Shown here: piece by piece, positions 46,042 to 56,545 of the stretch
How the letters are laid out: every line of letters starts with the position of its first letter
How positions within the stretch are numbered: position 1 is the stretch's first letter
Assembly: GCA_029959085.1 (NCBI GenBank)
Contig: JARWIR010000011.1
Coordinates: 7,379,840-7,443,839, forward strand
DNA from: Nemophila menziesii
Taxonomy: Eukaryota > Streptophyta > Magnoliopsida > Boraginales > Hydrophyllaceae
DNA: 64,000 nt
Reading direction: 5' to 3'
The notes under the pieces: model-generated
Database searches by the model: none
What the model was told of the DNA's origin: nothing
Seen by the model: only the letters and a program-made list of their open reading frames with translations
Position numbers and translations under genes: made by a program

Positions 46042-47700
46042 ATGCAAAGAAGGCTTAGATTTGAACCACAAGTTCAAATCCTTAATAACCCGGATTCGTT
46101 AATCAGACTTGCAAATAAGAAAAGAAGAGAACAAGAAGAAAAAGAAATGGCAAATAACCAAGATCCATGGTTTGTTCATGGTCCAGAAGAAGTTCCATTC
46201 CGTTCTCCTGCTCTAGGGGTAGGTGCTCCAAATATAGATGTTCCGAGTTTTCGTCTAGATTCGGGTATGTTAGTTCAATTCCAAAACTTTAGAAATTTTC
46301 GTGGTAAAGCTGGAGAAGATCCCCTTCGAGCAGTACATAAATTCGAGCAGATATGTGATTCTTACATCACACAAGGAGTTTCAAAAGAACAAATGTATTT
46401 TGTTGTGTTTCGATTTTTCGTTATTGATGGAGCGAGTGAATGGCACAATACGCAAGATCCTACGAAGATAACAAACTGGGAACAATTAGAAACTGCATTT
46501 TTCAACAGATATTATCCGTCCAACATAAGGTTAGATGCTGAACTTGAGTTAACGCATTTCAAGCAAGAATATGATGAAGCGTTGGGTAAAAGTTGGTCGA
46601 GATTTCAGAAATGTTTACGAAGAGTCCTGAATCATGACCTTACTAAACAACAACAAATGAAGATTTTTTATAATGGTCTTGAGGGGGGCTCTAGGAAAGA
46701 TTTAGACTTGTTGTGTGGTGGTGAGTTTTTACGAGTTCAACCTGCGTATGCAAGAATTATTTTGGATAGAACAGTTGATAATGAAGTTGGGTGGAATTCT
46801 GTAAGAATACTAGTTAGAGGAGGAGTTAATAACGTCAATATTGAAGAAAAGTTCAACTCCTTAGAGACCAAGATTCATACCACACTAGAACAACAGTTGA
46901 GACAACTCACTTTAGCCATGAAAGAAGGTTTTTCGAATATAAGAGGTGAGGTAATGGTTGCACAAGAAGTGTATGGATGTGAGTATTATGGTGTGAATGA
47001 TCATAGTTGGGAGAATTGTCTGAATAATCAAGAGTCCGTGATGTTTGTCTCCAACAGAGGGAATTTTAATTCGAGTGGTAATGGATATCAGCCTAACAGA
47101 AACCATCCTGGGTTTCAATACTCAAATCCTAATGGGGCAGCCAATCCTACACATGCGTATCAGCCGCGTCCCCAAGGTAACAACTTCAATCCAAGACCAC
47201 ATAATAATTATCGAGGAGGACAGAATCAAGGGAATTATGTGCAAAGACAAGCTCCTCAAGACACTTACAATGAAACCATGAACCAAAAAGCCTTACCTGC
47301 CCACCCACAAGAAGATGTGATTACCCTTCAGAAAACCGTAGAACAATTAATTGCCCTACATGCACAGTCAATCCAAAGGCAACAATCTGCTGAAGCACAC
47401 ATTCAGATGTTAGAAACTCAAGTTTCGCAAATGAATAAACAACTAAATCAACGTCCACAAGGGCAACTCCCTAGCGATACTGAAAATCCGATCCAAATCG
47501 AAGATTGTAAAATGATCTCTCTCAGAAGTGGTAAGAACCTTCGTCCACCTCCTTTTCCTGTTATGAAAGAGAAGGAAGTTGCTAGAAAAGAAAAAGAGGT
47601 GGTGGATGAAGATAAAGAAGTTGAACTAGAAAAAGTGGAGTGGTCTAGTGAAGTTCTGAAAAAGAAAGATGATACTATAATAAATCGCCCCCTCCACCAT
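46042..47700 (+). CDS. Athila gag, int1 (open frame, frameshifted at its end)
   Basis: Gag forms the virus-like particle and packages element RNA. The frame of 573 codons begins MQRRLRFEPQVQILNN at 46042. The retrotransposon gag domain follows (FRNFRGKAGEDPLRAV, FFNRYYPSNIRLDAE, MKIFYNGLEGGSRKDL). A zinc-knuckle position reads CEYYGVNDHSWENC, where the second Cys is Tyr. int2 keeps CEYC. After a Gly/Asn/Pro-rich part comes a coiled region and LRSGKNLRPPPFP. At about 47685 an indel in a C-run moves the frame, so the last 20 codons to 47763 are spurious and protease continues in another frame. In int2 gag and protease share one frame. Confidence 0.85.
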
Positions 47701-48551
47701 TTCCATCGAGAGTTCAAAAGAAGGGTGATATGGCTGATTATCAAAAATTATTTAACAAGGTAAGAGGTCTTAGCATAAATATTTCGTTGCTAGAAGCTAT
47801 TCGAGATGTACCCAAGTATGCTAAGTTTCTGAAAAGAGCCCTCACCAACAAACGGCCATATTGCGATAATGAGATGATTGGCTTACCTGAAGAATGTAGT
47901 GCAATATGTCAGAATAAATTACCTCCGAAACTACATGATCCTGGGAGTTTCACAATTTCGATATCTATTGGTGATGAATGGCAAGGAAAAGCACTATGCG
48001 ATTTGGGTGCAAGTATTAATCTTATGCCCAAATCAATCTTTGAGAAGTTGAAAATAGGAAATGCAAGATCTACTTCTATGGTCTTGCAAATGGCGGATCG
48101 ATCTCTTGCACATCCAGAAGGCCGAATCGAAGATGTCCTCGTTAAGGCATGTACGTTAATTTTTCCCGCTGATTTCGTTATACTTGATTACGACGCGGAT
48201 AGGAATGTCCCCATTATTTTGGGAAGACCATTCCTAGCCACGGGGCATACCTTGATTGATGTAGAAAACGGAGAAATGATTATGAGAATCCAAGACGAGG
48301 AAATGAAGTTTAACGTGTTCAGACCTATGATATTTCTGGATTCCAAGGAAGAATGCTTTCGTCTAGATGTAATAGAACCGGTAAGAAAGGAGCAAATTAA
48401 TGTTGTGGACACGTTAGGGGTGGAGGAGAAAGAGCTACGAAAGAAACCACCAATTAAAGCTCCTCCATACCCTAAAAATCCACAACTCAATCATGCGAAG
48501 AAGAAAGAGAAAGCACGTGCCACGAAGGTTCTGAAGGAACATAAGAAATAA
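47686..48551 (+). CDS. Athila aspartic protease, int1
   Basis: The frame open from 47730 (273 codons) starts within the protease leader (YQKLFNKVRGLSINI, LEAIRDVPKYAKFLKRA). The catalytic box is intact: ALCDLGASINLMPKSIF, with the DLGAS Asp at about 47999. The second landmark ILGRPFLATG follows near 48215. The protease would cut the gag-pol polyprotein. After KEECFRLDVIEPV the frame does not enter RT. It runs through a lysine-rich stretch to a stop at 48551 where the deletion starts. The frame is no longer joined to gag because of the shift at about 47685. Confidence 0.85.
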
Positions 48552-48777
48552 AGAAAGAAAAAGGGGTTCAAAGTAGGTGAAGAAGTAGCTATGAAGAAAC
48601 CGGACTCCCCTCTAAAGGTACGTGAATCAAAAAGTTCTTGGCTAGGACCATTCATGGTCACGAAGGTTATCTCAGATAAACTAGTGGGAATAAAAGCTAA
48701 AGGATGCAAATTTTGAGTTGCTAATATTGACAACCTCACTCACTGCTGGGAGGTTATGTCAACGACTAATGAATGAG
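48552..48777 (+). pseudogene. Integrase C-terminal remnant, int1 (RT to integrase core deleted)
   Basis: After the stop at 48551 the same frame reads GFKVGEEVAMKKP, then SSWLGPFMVTKV. This resembles the integrase C-terminal end, which in int2 reads FEVGQRVLKYNSK and SKWSGPYIVTKV. The frame has another stop at about 48716. The RT, RNase H and integrase core are absent between protease and this remnant. The wording differs enough from int2 to suggest another subfamily. Shared 3' sequence (gaggtaacccatcgagctta, 48775) matches 57789 in int2. Confidence 0.6.
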
Positions 48778-48989
48778 GTAACCCATCGAGCTTAACGACG
48801 TTAAACAAAAGCCATTTCTTGTATATTAGTTTAAGTTTTTATTTTTCGTAGTTGAAATTAGTTTGATTTTCGTTAATTTAGTGTTTATTAGTAAGAAATG
48901 AGGAAGGGTAGTTGTTTTTGATGATTTCAGGGTTAAGAAGGTCATGAGTTTGGGGTCGAAGGAGCGAAAATAGGAGAAAAATAGGTTGT

Positions 48990-49390
48990 GTTCCAGGGGC
49001 GAAACCGGGTACCCGCATTTCGCAAATGCGGGAACCCAGTTTCGAAAGCTAAAAATTCCGAGGTTCTGACCCAGCGTCTTGGGTCCCGCCATCTGCTGCG
49101 TCACCACTTCGTCACCAGTCGCGCCATCGACGAAAACCGGGTACCCGCATTTCGCAAATGCGGGAACCCGGTTTCGAAGGATAGGAGTTCTGACCCAGCG
49201 TTTTGGGGTACAGCCATTTATTGCGTCAGACGCCAAAAAAAAAAAAAAACTTGAGAACTGATGGTCCCAACTTTCTGACCCAGCGCTTTGGGCCCCGCCC
49301 TTCGCTGCGTCTCGGGGTTACGTTTCCATTAAAGAAAAAAAATTCGCGCCGGCACAGCGACGCGAAACCGGGACCCGGTTTCTTCTGTGA
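48990..49390 (+). repeat. GC-rich nested-palindrome array, int1
   Basis: Palindromic blocks lie at 49001-49044 and 49133-49176, with a collapsed one at 49364-49382 (aaaccgggacccggttt). Each full block has aaaccgggtacccgcattt, then cgcaaatgcgggaacccggt. It folds as a long hairpin with a central tttcgcaaa. A second motif, ctgacccagcg, recurs at 49066, 49190 and 49276. The blocks lie between pol and ORF3. The overlapping open frames on both strands are created by the palindromes. Confidence 0.85.
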
Positions 49391-49744
49391 CAGGACGGTG
49401 TTCAGCTATTTAGCCCTAGATTTTACCTCTTTCTCCAAGCAGCCTCCAAGAACATTTCTAAATTTCCTGAAAATCATCATCTACAACCACACAATCATCA
49501 TATCCTACCCTCTTTCACCACAATAACATACACTCAATTCATCTCCTATCCAAAGAACCATGGAATTCCCACTTTTATTCAATTGATCTTCATCCAAGCT
49601 TCAAATTAAATCCAATTCCCTCTTCTCCCCACATCAATTAGCCTTTACCCATCTCATATTCCACCATACGCTTCAAATCATAAGCCTCAAAACATCAAAG
49701 TTCTAAGCCTTAGCTTCTCACTATTTGAAGTTTTGAGTTTGGGG

Positions 49745-50128
49745 TGGAAAGAGATGCCTATCAGAACCGTTTCATGTGTACTTATCGAAGGAATTCTCCA
49801 AGAAACAAAAACACTTTTGGTACTGCTCAAGAACAAGCTATTGAGATTCCTAATTCACATTGCAAACACAAGACTGAAGAGGTTAAAATTAAAGTTATTC
49901 CTAAGAAGAGAAAAGTGATTGAGGAACCTGAAAGTGAGGAAGAAAATGATCTGATGATGAGTTGGAATCGAAAATCAAGGTGTTGGAAGAGAATTAGGAT
50001 ACGAGGTGCGCTATTTTGGGAAACGTTACAAACAAGTTGAACTTTATTTGTTCAAAACACAACTTACGATGTCTGGACGCGAGTTAAAGTTCATGGACGC
50101 AACACCGACAACCAGCCACGCGCTGGTT
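49745..50128 (+). pseudogene. Athila ORF3, int1 (core deleted)
   Basis: The start region matches int2 ORF3 with frameshifts, including QEQAIEIPNS, KVIPKKRK and EEPESEEEN. It then jumps directly to a C-terminal coiled stretch (ELESKIKVLEEN in a shifted frame, then a TAG). About 940 nt of the int2 ORF3 core are missing at about 49960. The conserved end, NTDNQPRAG, is reached at 50101-50127 without the stop that follows it in int2. The product of this ORF in Athila is of unknown function and is sometimes compared with envelope genes. Nothing here supports an envelope role. Confidence 0.7.
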
Positions 50129-50629
50129 CAGATACTTTTTCTAATCCTTTTCATTTAGTGTAGATTATTTTATTGCTTTGAGTCTTTTCGAGTCGTGGGG
50201 ACACGACTGATTTTTGAGTTTGGGGTGGGGTTCGTTGCCTCATCCCAGTTTTATGTGTTATGTGTTTTATTTGCTTTCAATAAAATAATTTTCGGAGTTG
50301 CGTTTGACTGTAGAAGATTTTAAATGTCCCTTTAAGCATACTTTTGATGAATCTATGATAGTAAATAGTGGACTTTAGGGATTGAAATAAAACGTATTTA
50401 GAATTGCATGCAAACATAGGTAATTGATAGGAAAAATTAATGAACAATGCAAATGAAGTAAGCTTGTACTTAAGGAATATGTTTGGTGTGTAGAACGTGA
50501 AATCTTAATTAGTAGAGAACCCACCTAGATATGAACTAAAGACAAGCTATGTACCTAGGAAAATGATAGGGGCAGTTCTTTGTTAGCCATTTGTGACCTT
50601 TTTAGCCTTCTATCCCTTGTATTAATTCT
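50129..50629 (+). other. int1 3' non-coding region, polypurine tract lost
   Basis: This matches 60270-60770 of int2, including tttgagtttggggtgg at 50212-50228. It then jumps at about 50628 directly to LTR2, so about 980 bp, including the true polypurine tract next to the LTR, are missing. No frame of interest is seen. Confidence 0.75.
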
Positions 50630-52164
50630 TGATGTCTCCCTAATTGTTCTTATTTTCGACCCTTGGGATACATCATTTTTTATGTTTAATTGAATATTTT
50701 GATAGACTTTTGAGTTAAAAATGCAATAATCCGGAATTCCTATTTTATTTCTAATATTTTTGATTTATTAAACTTTTGCGCGTAATCTTGTGTATTTTAG
50801 TGAAAAGTTTGTAGGTTTTAAATATTAGCTAGGAATGGAATCCGAGAAGAGAGTCAAAGATCGTGATATGGAGTCGAGACTTGAAGATAAATCCCGAAGG
50901 AATTTGATTTTAGAGCCGCAAATCTGGAAAACATGCCAAAGATTGCTGATTTCGAGACACTTAAGAGATGATTTAGCCACTGACCTTTGAAGAGAATATG
51001 TTCCTTATCGAGTTACGGAAATTTAGCAAGTGATTCCAGGTCAATCGGAGTTATAACGAATCCGCTAGAGCTGTTTTAGTGAAGGTGGTGCAGCAGTTAC
51101 GGGATTTTGGGCTTGGACATTTAATTAGTGATTTATTCTTAAGTCCAAGGCCTCATCCGTTTTTCCACTTATAAAAGGAGCCGTTGACTTCTATTCTTCA
51201 AAGAATTCACTTTTTACAAATTAAAACATCAGAGAGAAGAAGCAGAAGGACGAAAGAAGAAGCTGTAGAGCTGGAGAGAGTCTATATCTCCATTCTCAGC
51301 CAAATCCAATTCCGGAAATTATGTTTTCTTTATTTTTAATTTTGTAATAAATTATGAATTCCTTTTCTTTTAATTTAGTTTTCTTTTTAATTAGTATGAG
51401 CTAATTCCATTTTAGTACTTGAGAATGCTTTATGGGTGAATCCTAATTCTATTGAATTTATATGTCTGAATTTGTGTTTCTATTAAATTAAATTAAATTG
51501 GGACTTTTACTCTTTTCGATAAATTGAGATTATTTACTGTTTTTGGAGTAGCTAACTAAGAACAGGTGTTAGTATCTGGGCAATTCCACATATGTAGCGT
51601 GTGGATCATCCTGACGGAGGGTTTAGGTACAAAAATATTTATTCAATCTAAAATATAAGCTATTGATTCTGACGAACTTAGCTAATTTTAGGGCCAATGT
51701 GGTAATTAACTTAATCATCTAGAAATGGATCATATTTACCCTGACGGGACTACTGACACTCTAGGATAGCCTTATAGTCCACCCTGACGGGGGTATAAGG
51801 AATTTAGAATCCCGACCATTGTAATTGACCAATTTAACCCTTAAACAGCATAGGTTATGAAATAGGATTAGGAGGATCCCTTGCGTTCTCAAGTGCTACT
51901 TTCTCATATTTGCGTTTAACACTTATTTACTTGCGTTTTAGTATTTAATTGCATTTTCCATTTAGTCTTTCATTACTTAGAAATAATAAAAACAAACAAT
52001 CAATCATTATATCTTTATTTGCTTTCCTAAGTGCAACCATTCATTATTCGATAAGCATTGTAGTTAACCAAACCGTCCCTGCGAACGATCCTAGAATCAC
52101 TTATTACTACTTGGGACAACCGTACACTTGCGGTTGTGGTTCGATTACTTTTGCATTTATTTTA
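50630..52164 (+). mobile_element. Athila LTR2 (shared, 3' edge and primer site deleted)
   Basis: It starts TGATGTCTCCC at 50630 and matches LTR1 throughout, with TATAAAAG at 51170-51177. At 52153-52164 it passes from the LTR word tgcatttatttt directly into leader sequence found in int1 after 45968. In int1 the two copies of this word flank the LTR end and primer-binding site. About 98 bp are missing here. Confidence 0.88.
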
Positions 52165-52222
52165 TTTTATCAGTTTTACGCTTTTTGTTTGTTCATCTTT
52201 TTCAGGTTTTTAGGTTTGGTGT

Positions 52223-53944
52223 ATGCGAAGGAGACTCTTTACGGATCTAGAGCCAGCACCTCCGATCCTTAATAATCCAGAATCATTAATCAGACTTGCT
52301 AACAAGAGAAGGAAAGAACAATACGCTTTAGAAGTAGAAGAACTAGCGAACAGAATGGAGAACATTAATATTCAGAATCAACAAAACAATAACGGACAAG
52401 TTCAGCTGGATGCGAATGGCCAACCCATAGCGCCACAAGTTCTTAATCCTCTAGTTCCACCAGGCATTCCTAATCCTCAAGTCCAAGTTCAAATGGAAAT
52501 TAATCAAGATCCATGGTTTGTTAATGGTCCAGAAGAAGTTCCATTCCGTGCTCCTGCTCTAGGGGTAGGTGCTCCAAACATAAATGTTCTGAGGTTTCGT
52601 CCAGATTCGGGTATGTTAGCTTAATTCCAAAATTTTGGAAATTTTCGCGGTAAAGCTAGATAAGATCCTCTTCGAGCAGTACAGAAATTCAAGCAGATTT
52701 GTGATTCTTACATCACACAAGGAGTTTCAAAAGAACAAATGTATTTTGCTGTATTTCGATTTTTTGTTATAGATGGAGCGAGTGAATAGGACGATACACA
52801 AGATCCTACGAAGATAACAAACTGGGAACAATTAGAAACTGCGTTTTTTAACAGATATTATCCGTCTAATATGAGGTTAGATGCAGAACTAGAGTTAACA
52901 CATTTCAAGCAAGAGTAGGATGAAACGTTGGGTAAAAGTGGGTCAAGATTTCAGAAATGTATACGGAAAGTCCCGAATCATGACCTTACTGAACAACAAC
53001 AGATGAAGATTTTTTATAATGGTCTTGAGGGGGGCTCTAGGAAGGATTTAGATTTGTTGTGTGGTGGTGCGTTTTTGCGAGTTCAACCTGCATATGCAAG
53101 AATTATTTTGGATAGAACAGTTGATAATGAAGTTGGGTGGAGCACCGCAATAACACCATTTAGAGGAGGAGTTAATAATGTCAATATTGAAGAAAAGTTC
53201 AACTCCTTAGAAACCAAGATTCAAACCACACTAGAACAACAACTGAGACAACTTACATTAGCCGTAAAACAAGGTTTTTCGAACAAGAGAGGTGAGGTAA
53301 AGGTTGCACAAGAAATGTATGGATGTGAGTATTGTGGTGTGAATGATCATAGTTGGGAGAATTGTCAGAATAATCAAGAATCCGTGATGTTTGTCTCCAA
53401 CAGAGGTAACTTTAATTCGAGTGGTAATGGATATCAGCCTAATAGAAACCATCCTGGGTTTCAATATTCAACTCCTAGTGGGGCAGCCAATCCTACATAT
53501 GCGTATCAGCCGCGTCCCCAAGGTAACAATTTCAATCCAAGACCACACAATAATTATCAAGGAGGCCAGAATCAGGGAAATTATGTGCAAAGACAAGCTC
53601 CTCAAGACACTTACAATGAAACCATGAACCAAAAAGCCTTACCTTCCCATCCACAAGAAGGTGTAGTTACCCTTCAGAAAACCGTTGAAAGCTAAATTGC
53701 TCTTCAGACGCAAGCTATGGAACGTCAACAAGCGTCTGACGCAAATATGAAGCTACTACAGAATCAAATGGATCAATTCGCCAAACAGCTTAATCAGCGT
53801 CCACAAGGGCAACTCCCTAGTGACACAGAAAATCCGAGACAACATGAAGATTGCAAAGCTGTTACGCTAAGAAGTGGTAAGAACCTTCCTCCACCTCCTT
53901 TTCCTGTTATAAAAGAGAAATAAGTTCCAAGAAAAGAAAAGGAT
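52223..53944 (+). pseudogene. Athila gag, int2 (multiple nonsense codons)
   Basis: One frame runs from 52223 (MRRRLFTDLEPAPPILNN) through gag into protease, but several stops interrupt it. They include TAA at 52622, TAA near 52660, TAG near 52787 (Trp TGG in int1), TAG at 52917 (Tyr in int1), TAA near 53692 and TAA near 53921. The domain order is as in int1. The zinc knuckle CEYCGVNDHSWENC at about 53327-53368 is complete, unlike int1. The N-terminus has a 40-residue Asn/Gln/Pro-rich part (52345-52500) missing in int1, which shows that the two internals are different variants. Confidence 0.88.
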
Positions 53945-54931
53945 GTGGGTGAGAAAGAGAAAGATGTTGAGGTTGATGATATTGTGAGTAATCGCCCTCC
54001 ACCACCGTTTCCATCTCGAGTTCAGAAAAAGGGTGATTTGGCCGAATTTCAAAAGTTCTTTAATAGAGTGAGGGGCCTTAGTATTAATATTCCGTTACTA
54101 GAGGCTATTCGAGATATTCCTAAGTATACAAAATTTTTGAAGAGAGCCCTCACTAACAAAAGGCTGTATTGTGAGAATGAGATGATTAGTCTTCCTGGAG
54201 AATGTAGTGCTATTTGTCAAAGTAAATTGCCTCCAAAGTTAGTTGATCCGGGGAGTTTCACAATTCCGATATCGATTGGAGAAGAATGGAAAGGTAAAGC
54301 ACTATGCAATTTGGGTGCGAGCATCAATTTGATGCCCAAGTCGATCTTTGATAAGCTAAAAATTGGAGAAGCAAGACATACTTCTATGGTCTTGCAAATG
54401 GCGGACAGTTCTCTTGCACATCCAGAAGGCCGAATTGAAGATGTCCTTGTTAAGGCAGGTACACTTATATTTCCCGTTGATTTCGTTATACTTGAATACG
54501 ACGCGGATAGAAATGTCCCCATTATGTTGGGAAGACCATTTCTAGCCACGAGGCGTACATTGATTGATGTAGAAAATGGCGAATTAACGATGAGGATACA
54601 AGACGAGGAGGTCAAATTTAATGTGTTCCGAGCTATGGAATTTCCAGATTCTAAAGAAGATTGCTTACGAATGGATGTAGTTGAGCAGGCATCGCAAGAG
54701 GTATTTGATTGTTTTAATTATGATGATATTTTGCAGGCCGCTTTAACATTAGACATACCTGAGATGATGGAAGAGCTTGCCGAAACAGTGGCAGCTCTCA
54801 ATTCTGAAAATCCAAAGTATAGGCGTCTTGCCTATGAACCTGTGAGAGAACCGGGGGAGGTTATTCCTAAAAAGAAGCCTTCAATTGAATCTCCTCCGGA
54901 ATTGGAAGAAAAGTCATTACAGTACACGTGA
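53945..54931 (+). CDS. Athila aspartic protease, int2 (active-site Asp changed to Asn)
   Basis: The 328-codon frame continues the gag frame. It has NRPPPPFPSRVQKKGD, LEAIRDIPKYTKFLKRA and then ALCNLGASINLMPKSIF at about 54300-54350. The catalytic Asp of DLGAS is Asn (AAT where int1 has GAT), so the protease should be inactive. ILGRPFLA has a counterpart MLGRPFLATRRTLIDV near 54520. A 100-residue linker follows (DCFNYDDILQAALTLD) and ends PPELEEKSLQYT at a TGA. In related elements this linker leads directly to RT. Confidence 0.88.
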   Translation: MGEKEKDVEVDDIVSNRPPPPFPSRVQKKGDLAEFQKFFNRVRGLSINIPLLEAIRDIPKYTKFLKRALTNKRLYCENEMISLPGECSAICQSKLPPKLVDPGSFTIPISIGEEWKGKALCNLGASINLMPKSIFDKLKIGEARHTSMVLQMADSSLAHPEGRIEDVLVKAGTLIFPVDFVILEYDADRNVPIMLGRPFLATRRTLIDVENGELTMRIQDEEVKFNVFRAMEFPDSKEDCLRMDVVEQASQEVFDCFNYDDILQAALTLDIPEMMEELAETVAALNSENPKYRRLAYEPVREPGEVIPKKKPSIESPPELEEKSLQYT

Positions 54932-56545
54932 GGTATGCGTATTTAGGTACTAATGAAACTCTACCTGTTATTGTTTCAGCTAATTTAACATGTCCTCAAG
55001 AAGATAAACTGTTGCGCGTGTTGAGAGCTAACGAAGAGGCAATAGGGTGGACAATTGCTGACATCAAAGGAATAAGTCCCTCCTATTGTCAACACAAAAT
55101 CATACTTGAAGATGATAACGCACGCTCAGTTGAAGGTCAAAGGAGATTAATGCCCGTTATGAAGGATGTAGTGAAGAAGGAAGTTATCAAGCTTTTAGAT
55201 GCAGGGATTATTTATCCCATCTCGAGTAGTGAATGGTGAGCCCAGTTCAGTGTGTACCGAAGAAAGGAGGAATGACAACAATACTTAACGATAAAAATGA
55301 AGCAATTCCTTCAAGAACGGTGGTTGGTTGGAGAGTTTGCATGGATTACAGAAAGTTGAACAAAGCCACCAGAAAAGATCACTTCCCTTTGTCCTTCATT
55401 GATCAAATACTACTGTTTCTTGGATGGTTACTCCGGGTATAATCAGATTTACGTGGCTCCAGAAGATCAACATAAAACAACATTTACATGCCCCTTTGGT
55501 ACTTTTGCATATCGCAGAATGCCATTTGGGTTGTGTAATGCACATGCTAGCTTTCAAATATGTATGATGGCCATCTTCTGGGATATGATCGATAATTTTC
55601 TTGAAGTTTTTATGGACGATTTCTCCGTGTTTGGTGATGATTTCGATAGATGCTTGGATAACTTGGAGAAAGTGTTAATCAGATGCAAGGAAACAGATTT
55701 GGTGTCAAATTGGGAGAAGTGTCATTTCATAGTTCGCGAAGGTATCGTTCTGGGTCACAAAGTTTCGAGTGCTGGATTAGAGGTCGATAGAGCGAAGATA
55801 GAGGTAATTAAAACTCTTCCCCCTCATGTTTCTGTTAAAGGGGTAAGAAGTTTTCTGGGCCAAATTGGCTTTTATAGGCGTTTTATTAAAGACTTTTCTA
55901 AGATCGCTTAACCGTTATGCAACTTACTCGAAAAGGATTTCAAATTCCTTTTTGATGAAGCTTGTTTACCGGCCTTCCAAGCAATCAAGGAAAAGCTTAT
56001 TTCTGCTCCTATAGTATTACCTCCAGATTGGAGTTTACCGTTTTAGGTTATGTGTGATGCGAGTGATTGTGTATGGGAGCTGTATTGGGACAGAGAAAAG
56101 TGAAAGTTTTTCATTCGATTTACTATGCTAGTAAAACTTTTAATGGTGCTCAGTTACAGAAAAAGAGTTGCTAGCATTTGTATACTCATTTGATAAATTT
56201 CGCTCTTATCTTCTTGAAGCGAAAGTTATTGTTTATACAGATCATTCCGCGATAACATATCTTATGGAAAAGAAGGATGCTAAACCGAGGTTAATCAGAT
56301 GGGTTTTATTGCTTCAAGAGTTCGATTTAGAGATCAAAGATAGAAAGGGTTGTGAGAATCAGGTTGCAGATCATCTATCGCGTCTTGAAGGTTCAGAGAT
56401 GAATAGTGGTACTGAAGCAGTTAGAGAAGAATTTCCTGATGAGAACTTATTTTTTTTTTGTGATTATGAAGCTCCTTGGTATGCAGACATTGCGAATTTA
56501 GTGGTGAGTGGTGTTTTTCCTGAAGACTCTACTTATCAATAAAGA
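54928..56545 (+). pseudogene. Athila reverse transcriptase and RNase H, int2, broken
   Basis: RT copies the element's RNA into DNA and RNase H removes the template. 54928-55239 has GWTIADIKGISPSYCQHKI and LLDAGIIYPISSSEW, ending in TGA where Trp-Val is expected. 55233-55442 has PVQCVPKKGG and CMDYRKLNKATRKDHFP. A deletion of about 40 nt and a frameshift then precede DGYSGYNQI. 55399-55911 has FAYRRMPFGLCNA and the catalytic FMDD at about 55612, then FLGQIGFYRRFIKDF. RNase H starts at about 55970 with stops around MCDASD. It is open again from 56168 with [13 protein letters not shown] and [12 protein letters not shown]. Confidence 0.88.

Noticed and set aside
48826..49261. Frames on both strands with RVPAFRKCG-type repeats
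   Set aside because: Same cause as in int2: translation of palindromic DNA repeats in int1.
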